The notes under the pieces were generated by a model. It made no database searches and was not told the origin of the DNA. It saw only the letters and a program-made list of their open reading frames with translations. Made by a program: the position numbers and the translations under genes. Of a stretch of 33,073 nucleotides of DNA, positions 10,453-18,643 are shown piece by piece. This DNA is from Bacteroidales bacterium (lineage in GTDB: Bacteria; Bacteroidota; Bacteroidia; Bacteroidales; VadinHA17), in contig JAAZAP010000264.1 of the NCBI GenBank assembly GCA_012514255.1, positions 1-33,073 on the forward strand, written 5' to 3'. Position 1 is the stretch's first letter. Each line of letters opens with the position of its first letter.

Positions 10453-11443
10453 ACATTTAAGAGACCTGATGACTCTTGTCCGGTTGCCCAACCTCATGGT
10501 TGTGGCCCTGACCATGATGCTCATGCGGTATGCCATTATCAGACCTCTTCTCGGCGCCATGCCGGTTACACTGGCCGATGAACCACTGATGAGTACGGTG
10601 ATGACCTTCCGCCTGGGGTGGATTGATTTCGTTATCCTGGTTATCTCAACATGCCTGATAACAGCAGCCGGATATGTCATCAATGATTATTTTGACATCC
10701 GTGCCGATCTCATCAACAGGGGTTCCATTATTGTTGGTAACACTATTACCAGGCGAATGGCTATGATGTATCACAACATCTTCAATGTTTTGGGCGTGGC
10801 GGGAGGCACATATGTGTCCGCAAGAGTGGGGTATGTATGGCTGGGTATCTTCTTTGTCTTGATATCCGGCCTGTTATGGTTCTATTCAGGCACCTATAAA
10901 AGACAGTTCCTTATAGGAAATATCGTAGTCGCTCTGCTTGTAGCCATGGTACCTATGCTCGTGGTGGTATATGATGCCGGGCCCATTTACAGGTATTACT
11001 CACAGGCAGCAATTGATTTTCCCGGTGTGGCAATACTCTTCTGGTGGGTGGGTGGCTTTGCCCTATTCGCCTTCCTGACCACAATGATACGCGAAATAAT
11101 CAAGGACATGGAGGATTGTGAAGGCGACAGGGAGACGGGAAGGAAGACCCTTCCAGTGAAGTCCGGGCTGACAATCTGCAGGGTAGTTGTCGTGGTACTG
11201 ACCCTTATAACCATTGTGTTGCTTTATTATGTCTGGTTCAGGCACCTTAATGACAGTATCACCCTTATCTATATATCTCTCCTGCTGGCACTGCCTATGG
11301 CCGTTGTCATATACATGGTCATCACTGCCAGTGGGAAACAGCACCTTCACTTTGCCAGCAGGCTCATGAAGCTGGTCATGCTCTTTGGAATACTTTATTC
11401 ACTTGTTGCAGGTGCCATCATCACTTCGGGAAATATTCCATAA
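10433..11443 (+). CDS. UbiA-family prenyltransferase (geranylgeranylglycerol-phosphate geranylgeranyltransferase-like)
   Basis: This is an inner-membrane protein of 336 residues with about eight or nine hydrophobic segments. The two Asp-rich motifs of UbiA prenyltransferases are present: NDYFDIRAD at residues 84-92 and KDMEDCEGDRETGRKTLP about 135 residues later, which together bind the prenyl diphosphate through magnesium. Bacteroidota proteins of this type are usually annotated as geranylgeranylglycerol-phosphate geranylgeranyltransferase, but the acceptor in bacteria is uncertain. I start it at ATG 10433. A longer frame from 10394 exists but would add 13 poorly hydrophobic residues, and another ATG lies at 10469. 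It overlaps the KdsC-like gene by 20 bp and is followed by maf after a single base. Confidence 0.82.
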   Translation: MKHSRGEHLRDLMTLVRLPNLMVVALTMMLMRYAIIRPLLGAMPVTLADEPLMSTVMTFRLGWIDFVILVISTCLITAAGYVINDYFDIRADLINRGSIIVGNTITRRMAMMYHNIFNVLGVAGGTYVSARVGYVWLGIFFVLISGLLWFYSGTYKRQFLIGNIVVALLVAMVPMLVVVYDAGPIYRYYSQAAIDFPGVAILFWWVGGFALFAFLTTMIREIIKDMEDCEGDRETGRKTLPVKSGLTICRVVVVVLTLITIVLLYYVWFRHLNDSITLIYISLLLALPMAVVIYMVITASGKQHLHFASRLMKLVMLFGILYSLVAGAIITSGNIP

Positions 11444-11444
11444 C

Positions 11445-12050
11445 ATGACTGTTGACGGCCTGCACCATTATGATCTGATCCTTGCCTCCGCGTCGCCCCG
11501 TCGTCGTCAGCTGATGCAGGAGGCCGGCTTCAGTTTCAGGATAGCAGAAATCGGTTTTGCAGAGCAATGGCCTGCCCATCTCAGGGGTAAGGAGATAGCC
11601 GAGTTCCTTGCAGCCGGCAAGGCTGATTCATGGGGTGAGGCAATTGCACCGAGGCAGATAATCATCACGGCTGATACCATTGTCTGGTGCCAGGGCCGGC
11701 TTCTTGGCAAACCACGAGACAAAGATGAGGCAATCAGCTTCCTGAGACAACTCTCGGGATGCAGACATGAGGTAATCACCGGCATTTGTCTTAGGGACAG
11801 CGAGAGGAAGAGCGTCTTCTCTGTAACGACGGGTGTCACATTCCGCGAGCTGAGTGATGAGGAGATAGGTTACTACGTGGAGAATTACCGGCCCCATGAC
11901 AAAGCGGGAGCCTACGGCATCCAGGAATGGATAGGCATGAGGGGCATAACCTCCATCGAAGGATCATATTACAACGTGGTAGGAATGCCGGTGAGTGAAC
12001 TGTACACGGCACTGATACAATTTACTGGAAACAAAACCAAAACGATATGA
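11445..12050 (+). CDS. maf: Maf-like nucleotide pyrophosphatase
   Basis: The predicted protein has 201 residues. It carries the Maf signature LILASASPRRRQLM near the N-terminus (residues 11-24), the catalytic-Asp segment ITADTIVW followed by LGKP, and the C-terminal KAGAYGIQEW motif. Family members hydrolyse non-canonical or excess nucleoside triphosphates to monophosphates and diphosphate. The dTTP/UTP pyrophosphatase (YhdE) subgroup is the best guess. The frame extends upstream into the prenyltransferase gene, but ATG 11445 leaves the right distance to the SxSPRR motif and sits 1 nt after the previous stop. Its stop overlaps the start of the S46 peptidase gene by 4 bp, so all these genes are probably translated from one message. 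Confidence 0.93.
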   Translation: MTVDGLHHYDLILASASPRRRQLMQEAGFSFRIAEIGFAEQWPAHLRGKEIAEFLAAGKADSWGEAIAPRQIIITADTIVWCQGRLLGKPRDKDEAISFLRQLSGCRHEVITGICLRDSERKSVFSVTTGVTFRELSDEEIGYYVENYRPHDKAGAYGIQEWIGMRGITSIEGSYYNVVGMPVSELYTALIQFTGNKTKTI

Positions 12051-14227
12051 AGAAACAAATTATGGCAGTCATGATGCTGCTGGCACTTTCTGCTCCGGGG
12101 GCACTGGCAGACGAGGGGATGTGGATTCCCGTACTGATTGAAAAGTACAATATCAAACTGATGCAGGAGAACGGCTTTAAGCTGACCGCGGAGGATATCT
12201 ACAGCATCAACAAAGCCTCAATGAAGGATGCGGTGGTACTATTTGGGGGAGGATGCACCGGTGAGTTCATCTCAGACAAAGGTCTTATAATCACTAACCA
12301 TCACTGCGGTTATGGATATATCCAACGTCACTCATCACTTGAGCATGACTACCTTACAGATGGCTTCTGGGCAGCCTCAAATGAAGAGGAGCTTGCCAAT
12401 CCCGGACTCTCGGTAACCATCCTTAAGTATATGGAGGATGTCACTTACAGGGTGCTGCAGGGAGTGACTGACGATATGGAGAGGGAGAAACGTGAGGAGA
12501 TCATAAATGCCAATATCACAGCCATTAATACAGAAGCGGTCAGGGGAACCAATTACCTGTCAGCCGTCAGACCATTCTTCCTGGGTAACCAGTATTTCCT
12601 GATAGTAAATGAGGTATTCCGCGATGTAAGGCTTGTAGGCGCTCCACCGTCTGCCATCGGCAAGTTCGGAGGAGATACCGACAACTGGGTATGGCCCAGG
12701 CATACGGGCGACTTTTCTCTCTTCAGGGTCTATGCCGACAACAAAAATAAACCGGCTTCATATTCGGCTGATAACGTGCCCTACCGTCCTGCATACCACT
12801 TCCCGGTATCACTCGCCGGCATAGAGGAGGGTGATTTCACCATGGTCTTCGGCTATCCCGGCAGAACCCAGGAGTATGCTCCCTCACACCATATCAGGAT
12901 GCTGAAGGATGTCATCTACCCGAAACAGGTTGAAATACGCGGCAAAAAGATCTCTGTCATGGAACAGGAGATGGCCAATGATCCTCTTGTAAGGCTGAAG
13001 TACTCGGGCAAATCATTCGGACTGGCCAATGGCTGGAAGAAATGGATCGGAGAGATACAGAGCCTTGACAGGATGAAAGGTGTGGAACGGAAGGAGGCCT
13101 TTGAGAAGGAGTTTGCCGAATGGGTTTCTGCCGATCCCGGGCGTACAAAGAGATATGGTGATATACTCGGCGAATATGCAGAAATATATGAAGAGTATAC
13201 ACACAACTACCTGGTAGCCATCTATACCAATGAAGTATTCGGTTCAACCGGAGTGGAGCCGGTCGCTCTGGCAGGCGCATTCACCAGGGCTGTTGAGATG
13301 GCTGGCAAAAAGGATCCTGGTCAGAAGGCGGAGCTTGAGAAGGAGCTTCAACGACTGAGTGGTTATGCTGATAATTTCTTCCGCAATTTTGACATGAATG
13401 TGTCAAAGCAGTTGTTTGTTGCCGTCATGGAGCTTTACGGAAACAATATTGCCACTGACTGGCAGACAAGCGCTTACAGGGAACTTGCAGCCTCAGCCAG
13501 GGGAGATTTTGCCTCTGTAGCGGATAAGCTCTTTGCCAGGTCTCTGTTCACTGATGAGGCAAAGGTGAAGGATCTGATCAGCAACTTCAACCCGAAAAAA
13601 GTGGAGAAGGACCCATTCTACAGAATGGCACTTTCGGCCTCTGAGCTTGTCAGGTCAAGGGTCAATGAAAAGATAAACAGTGCTGACAGGAGGCTGGCGG
13701 AACTGAACAGGCTGTATATGGCTGCACAGATGGAAAAGGGTGGCGATAAGGTCTTTTATCCTGATGCCAACTCCACTCTCAGGCTGGCATATGGCAAGGT
13801 GATGGGGTATGATTCGCGTGACGCCGTTTGTCACAGGCATCAGACCACACTTACGGGAGTAATGGAGAAGGATAATCCGGAGATATATGATTATGATGTG
13901 CCTGACAGGCTGAGGGAGTTATATGAGAAAAAGGACTTTGGAAGATATGCCGTCAACGGTGATGTGCCGGTCTGCTTCATTGCCAACAATCATACAACAG
14001 GTGGTAACTCAGGCAGTCCGGTGCTCAATGCAGAGGGTCACCTGATAGGCGTCAACTTTGACCGTGCCTGGGAGGGTGTGGCCTCTGATATCATGTATAA
14101 TCCTGATCAGAGCCGTAATATAAGCCTTGATATCAGGTATGCGTTGTTCCTTCTAGACAAGTTTGCAGGAGCAGGCTATCTTATTGATGAGATGACACTG
14201 GTTGGTGAGCCTCGGCATACTCCCTGA
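12047..14227 (+). CDS. dpp11: S46 family dipeptidyl-peptidase, DPP11 type (Asp/Glu-specific)
   Basis: This is a 726-residue serine peptidase with a signal peptide (about residues 1-21, ending ALA-DEGMW), so it is periplasmic or surface-exposed. The triad residues are His85 in TNHHCGY, Asp222 in HTGDFSLF and Ser655 in GGNSGSP. Exactly 18 residues after Ser655 comes Arg673 in IGVNFDRAWEG. In the S46 family an Arg here marks DPP11, which removes dipeptides with Asp or Glu at P1; DPP7 has Gly at this place. The enzyme feeds oligopeptide catabolism in asaccharolytic Bacteroidota. The start ATG overlaps the maf stop. The 3' end overlaps the convergent activase gene by 47 bp. Family assignment is very secure, and specificity is inferred from one residue. 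Confidence 0.93.
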   Translation: MKKQIMAVMMLLALSAPGALADEGMWIPVLIEKYNIKLMQENGFKLTAEDIYSINKASMKDAVVLFGGGCTGEFISDKGLIITNHHCGYGYIQRHSSLEHDYLTDGFWAASNEEELANPGLSVTILKYMEDVTYRVLQGVTDDMEREKREEIINANITAINTEAVRGTNYLSAVRPFFLGNQYFLIVNEVFRDVRLVGAPPSAIGKFGGDTDNWVWPRHTGDFSLFRVYADNKNKPASYSADNVPYRPAYHFPVSLAGIEEGDFTMVFGYPGRTQEYAPSHHIRMLKDVIYPKQVEIRGKKISVMEQEMANDPLVRLKYSGKSFGLANGWKKWIGEIQSLDRMKGVERKEAFEKEFAEWVSADPGRTKRYGDILGEYAEIYEEYTHNYLVAIYTNEVFGSTGVEPVALAGAFTRAVEMAGKKDPGQKAELEKELQRLSGYADNFFRNFDMNVSKQLFVAVMELYGNNIATDWQTSAYRELAASARGDFASVADKLFARSLFTDEAKVKDLISNFNPKKVEKDPFYRMALSASELVRSRVNEKINSADRRLAELNRLYMAAQMEKGGDKVFYPDANSTLRLAYGKVMGYDSRDAVCHRHQTTLTGVMEKDNPEIYDYDVPDRLRELYEKKDFGRYAVNGDVPVCFIANNHTTGGNSGSPVLNAEGHLIGVNFDRAWEGVASDIMYNPDQSRNISLDIRYALFLLDKFAGAGYLIDEMTLVGEPRHTP

Positions 14228-17200
14228 CCTGGAAGACGAACGCCTGAAGCCTGGTCTCCAGGGAGACGGTATCCTGTCCGTCATAGGGGATGTTCAGGAA
14301 GGGAATGTTGTTGTTGTCTTTTCTGAAGGAGTCACTTACTGATGCCACCAGGGTTCCCGGCATGCAGGTGAAGGGGAGTATGGCGGCTATGCCTGACACA
14401 CCCCGTTTTGCCAGTGCTGCCGAGGTGCCCATAGCTATGGGCGGGTCACCGTCGTAGAATTCGCTGACATACCTGTTGCTCAGCTCAAGCATCTCATGCA
14501 GCGGTACATCCTTGGTGGTGTCAGTGTATTTGTTAATGCCCCTGAGAAGATAGTCGATTATAACTTCCTGACCCAGGCTCTGTATCTTTGATTTTATCAG
14601 GCCGCGGGTATCATTCTTCCACCTGCTGTCACGCGTATATCTGTGGGTGGAGTAGGTTATCCACTCCGAAAAGGGGCCGATTGTCACCTCGGCACCCAGC
14701 GCTTCAAGCCTGTTGGCAATGTTACCGTTGCAACCGGCATTGTCACGCATGTAGACCTCACCTATCACTGCAATGACTGGCTTCCTGCGGCTTTTGTCCA
14801 CCTTCACCGCCATAAACTCATGCGTTGTCTCTACGAGGATCCTTCGCAATCCCCTGCAGTTATTCTCTATGGAAGCCTCAGCTCTCTTCAGTGCAGACTG
14901 GTATACCTCTTCAGTGTCGCCGGGGTTGAGCTCGTAGGGTCTTGTCTCCCGATAGAGCTTCCTGATGTAATCAAAAGCCACAAATCCCTTCCAGGCGTTG
15001 ATACGGAAGCGCTGAGAGCGGTCACCGGCAAGGTCAGCATATGATGTGTCATTGGAAGGGGTCACCAGCTCTGCTTCCCTGAACCCGAGCCGGTCAAAGA
15101 GTATTCTCTGGAATTGGTTGTATTGCCCGAAACGGCATGGACCGTTATGGTCAGGCATGAAGAAACTCATTTTCGACGGGTCGGCTCCGGGTTCCATAAG
15201 CTTTTTCAGGAAGCTGCCGGTGGTACATATCATCGGGAAGCACTCTTTGGAGGAGGTGTACTTTCTTCCCAGTGCAATATCCTCTTCGGTCTGTTTGGGC
15301 AGCACCTCGGAGGGGATGCCCACGCTTCGTGCTGCCGCAGCAACAAAATAGGCACCGTCATGCATGTACGGGAAGTAGAGCGTTCTGTTCACCGGTGGTT
15401 CGGCAGAGCTGGGCCGCGGCCTTATGACCTCAATCTCCTTCTTCTCATTCTGTTCCGATCCCTTCAGGCTGTCAAGGAAAGCTTCGATGCGCGTTACCAT
15501 GCCGGCATCGGCAGAGTGCTCGTCCACCTCCAGGTGCAGGAAAGGCTTGCCCTTCAGCTCCTCGGTGACATAATGCCATATAAAGGAGTCAGGACCGCAC
15601 CGGAAGTTGCTGATATAGACTGCATAAAGTCCGTCCGTGCGGGCTACGTACTGGGCTGCGGCTATCATCTTCTGCCCGTTAGGCCAGTACATGTTCCTGT
15701 AGTTGCCATAGATATGCGCCTGTGAGAGATCAAGCATGTCAAGCGGTATGGGCATGACATTCTGTGCGAGCAGCTTCTCTGTAAGGTCAAGGTTCAGATG
15801 AGGGTCTGTACTGTTGTATGGCCGGCCGAGGATGATGACCGGGCGGCACCCCTCAGGAATATTCTCCATCACCGTTTTTCCTAACTCCACCAGCCCCTTT
15901 TCAAAGACCACCTGCACACCGTCGGCCTTGTATATGGCATTCTTTATCTTTCGGGCGCCAAGCTTGAATCGCGCACCGAAGAAGGTGATCATCTCCTTTA
16001 CCAGCGCCCTCTCAAAATACCTGAAATGGAGTGTGGGAGTGAGAAACTTCTTCTCATCCGCTTTCCCCCGCAGGGCTGCCTTTACCATAAAGGGGAACGA
16101 TTGGATCCACGGACAATTGGAGTTGGTGGTGATGTCTCCCTCACGGTATTTGCCGCTAACGATGAAGGGCAGGAAAATATAGTCAGTACCCCTGTCTATC
16201 AGGTCCATAACATGGCCGTGCATCAGCTCCACGGGAAGGCATGTTTCAGCAGTGACAGTCTCCAGGGAACGTGTCACCAGGTTCTTGTCCGACTCACGTG
16301 AGAGGATAACGCTGAAACCAATCTCCTCAAAGAATGTCCTCCAGAAGGGGAACTGCTGATAATAGATCATAAGTGCCCTGGGGATGCCTACCGTCGGTTT
16401 GCCGACAGCCTCCCTCTCACGGTAATCGCCCATGAGCATCGCGGTTCTCTTCTTAAAGAGATTAGGCAGATGGTTTGTCTTTTTCTTTCTGGAGTCTATC
16501 TCATATTTTTCACATCGGCCGCCATAAAAGAGCGGCCTGCTTTCCCCGACAATCTTCACACTGCTTATCTCGCAGTGATTCACGCAACCCTTGCAGACAA
16601 ACCTGGTGATCTCATATGAGGCATTGCGTATACCGAACCCCTTGAAGGTCGTTTTCTGGCCTTCGGTCATCGTTTTCTGCGCCAGGATGGCAGCGCCAAT
16701 GGCTCCCGTAACGTCGAAATGGGGCGGGATAATGATCTTTTTTCCCAGTACCTGCTCAAAAGCAGCCACCACGGCCTTGTTATTGGTCACCCCGCCCTGG
16801 AAGAAGATCTTGTCACCTATCCTGCGGTCAGCAACAACCTTCTGAAGGTAGTTGTAGACTATGGAGTAAGCCAGTCCGCCAACAAGATTGTCATTGCGGG
16901 CACCCTTCTGCATGAAGCTGTTCAGGTCTGACTCCATAAAGACAGTACAGCGGTCACCCAGTTTTACCGGCGAAGCCGACTTTAGTGCCATGCTCCCGAA
17001 CTCACCCACAATGTTGATGTTAAGCTTCTCGGCCTGTTCTTCGAGGAACGAGCCGGTGCCTGCTGCACAGACCTTATTCATCTCGAAGTCGACTACAACA
17101 CCGTTCTCAATGCTGATATACTTTGAGTCCTGGCCGCCAATCTCGAAGATGGTATCAACGGTAGGATCAAAGTCAATAGCTGCAGTGGCCTGTGCTGTGA

Positions 17201-18413
17201 TCTCGTTGCGTATGGTGTCAGCCCCGATGAAGTCGCCAGTGAGATAGCGCCCTGATCCGGTAGTGCCTGCGCCTATTACCTCCACCTCTTCACCCACCTC
17301 GTCATAGATCTCCGTCATCCCTTTCTGTATTGCTTCCAGAGGTTTGCCGGCAGTGGGGAGATAGCGTCTTGCAACAACATTGTGCTCTGCATCGATAAGC
17401 ACGACGTTGGTGCTGAGTGATCCCACATCAATACCCAGGTAGACGGGCAGTTTCTCAGTTCCGTTCTTCATGAACCTGACCTCTTTGCTGTAAAGGGCTT
17501 CGGATTCTTTTAGCTGTGGGAGACTGACAAACGTGGAGGTGTTACTCTGCAGATATTCCTCAAGCTTTTTCAATCCGGAAAATCTGCCGGGGTTCATGCC
17601 GTTGGACCGCACATACATGACCGCTCCAATAGCACCCATGGATGCATGGTGTTCAGGGATGATCAGTTCATCACCCGTCAGCCCGAGCACTTCCCTGAAG
17701 GCTCTTACCATGCCTGCGTTTGCTGCGACCCCGCCGGAGAAGATGACAGGCTTTCTTATCTCCTTGCTACGTGCGACGGTACTGCGAAAGTTCCTGGCAA
17801 GGGCGAAGCATAGCCCCGCAACTATGTCATGCAACGGAGTGGCTATCTGCTGGTGATGTATCATATCACTCTTGGCAAAGACACTGCACCGGCCTGCAAT
17901 TCGTGGCGGATTTACTGACTTCATGGCCATTTTTCCGAACTCCTTCTCTATCGCTACGCCTATCCTTCTTGCCTGCTGGTCAAGGAATGACCCCGTGCCT
18001 GCAGCACAGATGCTGTTCATTTCAAAATCGACCAGCCTGGCATACTCATCTCCCGGCTCTCTCTCAAGAATAATCAGTTTCGAATCCTCGCCCCCGATCT
18101 CTATCACGGTGCGGGCATCAGGATATAACCGGCCGGTGGAGGCAGCCTGCGAGATGATCTCGTTTACGAAGATGCCACCAATAAGCCCGGCAGCCAGCTT
18201 GCCTCCCGTGCCTGTCAGTGCAATCCCTTTGATTGTATCTGCAGGGTATTTATTCAGCAGTGAAGAGAGCCGTTCATGCAGCCTGTTGAAAGGCTTGCCA
18301 TGGACATAATCATAATAGTCTTCCAGAACATGGTTTTGTTCATCCATCACCACAGTGTTAAGTGAGACGGATCCAATGTCAAGACCTATCAGCACTCCCG
18401 GTTTCGATGACAT
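14181..18413 (-). CDS. Fused acyl-CoA dehydratase activase (two ASKHA domains) with DUF2229 and dehydratase/double-cubane-like region
   Basis: This is a 1410-residue cytoplasmic iron-sulfur protein. Residues about 7-270 and 323-575 are two HgdC/BcrA/BadF-type ATPase domains. Each has phosphate motifs (LDIGSVSLN and IDVGSLSTN; EIGGEDSK and EIGGQDSK) and the two cluster cysteines of activators (Cys136/Cys176 and Cys449/Cys489). HgdC is a homodimer with one [4Fe-4S] cluster between subunits, so the tandem pair should form that site within one chain. A CKGCVNHC motif (about 605-612) follows, then a DUF2229 region from about 671. The remainder carries HgdB-like cysteine motifs (FRCGPDSF near 936, SKECFPM near 1053, GPCRFGQY near 1088). 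Known relatives drive ATP-dependent low-potential electron transfer to dehydratases or double-cubane reductases. The substrate is unknown, and I see no separate dehydratase subunit nearby. Confidence 0.9.
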   Translation of the reverse strand: MSSKPGVLIGLDIGSVSLNTVVMDEQNHVLEDYYDYVHGKPFNRLHERLSSLLNKYPADTIKGIALTGTGGKLAAGLIGGIFVNEIISQAASTGRLYPDARTVIEIGGEDSKLIILEREPGDEYARLVDFEMNSICAAGTGSFLDQQARRIGVAIEKEFGKMAMKSVNPPRIAGRCSVFAKSDMIHHQQIATPLHDIVAGLCFALARNFRSTVARSKEIRKPVIFSGGVAANAGMVRAFREVLGLTGDELIIPEHHASMGAIGAVMYVRSNGMNPGRFSGLKKLEEYLQSNTSTFVSLPQLKESEALYSKEVRFMKNGTEKLPVYLGIDVGSLSTNVVLIDAEHNVVARRYLPTAGKPLEAIQKGMTEIYDEVGEEVEVIGAGTTGSGRYLTGDFIGADTIRNEITAQATAAIDFDPTVDTIFEIGGQDSKYISIENGVVVDFEMNKVCAAGTGSFLEEQAEKLNINIVGEFGSMALKSASPVKLGDRCTVFMESDLNSFMQKGARNDNLVGGLAYSIVYNYLQKVVADRRIGDKIFFQGGVTNNKAVVAAFEQVLGKKIIIPPHFDVTGAIGAAILAQKTMTEGQKTTFKGFGIRNASYEITRFVCKGCVNHCEISSVKIVGESRPLFYGGRCEKYEIDSRKKKTNHLPNLFKKRTAMLMGDYREREAVGKPTVGIPRALMIYYQQFPFWRTFFEEIGFSVILSRESDKNLVTRSLETVTAETCLPVELMHGHVMDLIDRGTDYIFLPFIVSGKYREGDITTNSNCPWIQSFPFMVKAALRGKADEKKFLTPTLHFRYFERALVKEMITFFGARFKLGARKIKNAIYKADGVQVVFEKGLVELGKTVMENIPEGCRPVIILGRPYNSTDPHLNLDLTEKLLAQNVMPIPLDMLDLSQAHIYGNYRNMYWPNGQKMIAAAQYVARTDGLYAVYISNFRCGPDSFIWHYVTEELKGKPFLHLEVDEHSADAGMVTRIEAFLDSLKGSEQNEKKEIEVIRPRPSSAEPPVNRTLYFPYMHDGAYFVAAAARSVGIPSEVLPKQTEEDIALGRKYTSSKECFPMICTTGSFLKKLMEPGADPSKMSFFMPDHNGPCRFGQYNQFQRILFDRLGFREAELVTPSNDTSYADLAGDRSQRFRINAWKGFVAFDYIRKLYRETRPYELNPGDTEEVYQSALKRAEASIENNCRGLRRILVETTHEFMAVKVDKSRRKPVIAVIGEVYMRDNAGCNGNIANRLEALGAEVTIGPFSEWITYSTHRYTRDSRWKNDTRGLIKSKIQSLGQEVIIDYLLRGINKYTDTTKDVPLHEMLELSNRYVSEFYDGDPPIAMGTSAALAKRGVSGIAAILPFTCMPGTLVASVSDSFRKDNNNIPFLNIPYDGQDTVSLETRLQAFVFQVREYAEAHQPVSSHQ

Positions 18414-18550
18414 AGTTGATGTTGTTATGGCTATTACAATTACATATCTACAGAATCAGCGCCTGAGGAATTAATAATACCAAGTTAGGCAATTATGCAC
18501 ATTAGAAAAAAATATGTGCTATATTTAATACTGTCTCCTGGTTGCCGGCA

Positions 18551-18584
18551 AAAAAAACGCTCCCGGTGAGGAGAGCGTTTTTTT
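18551..18584 (-). terminator. Terminator downstream of hcp
   Basis: The stem is AAACGCTC (18555-18562) pairing with GAGCGTTT (18573-18580), with a 10-nt loop. A-rich and T-rich tracts on both sides make it symmetrical enough to work on either strand. It lies 60 nt past the hcp stop on the minus strand and before the activase gene, so its likely job is to end the iron-sulfur protein-hcp transcript. No gene on the plus strand reads into it from nearby. Confidence 0.85.
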
Positions 18585-18643
18585 ACTGGGAAAGCAGTGT
18601 AATTGGCTTTGCCTGTTGGGCAGGGCACACAAAGAGTGACTGT

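Noticed and set aside
14588..18309. Several open frames on the plus strand opposite the activase gene, some over 100 codons (for example 15114-15725)
   Set aside because: They lie wholly antisense to a gene with clear domain motifs along its entire length, resemble no family, and have no promoter or signal. They are by-products of the codon bias of the real gene.
18414..18540. Promoter for the activase gene
   Set aside because: I looked for TAnnTTTG on the minus strand and found only matches with two or more deviations, so none is reported.
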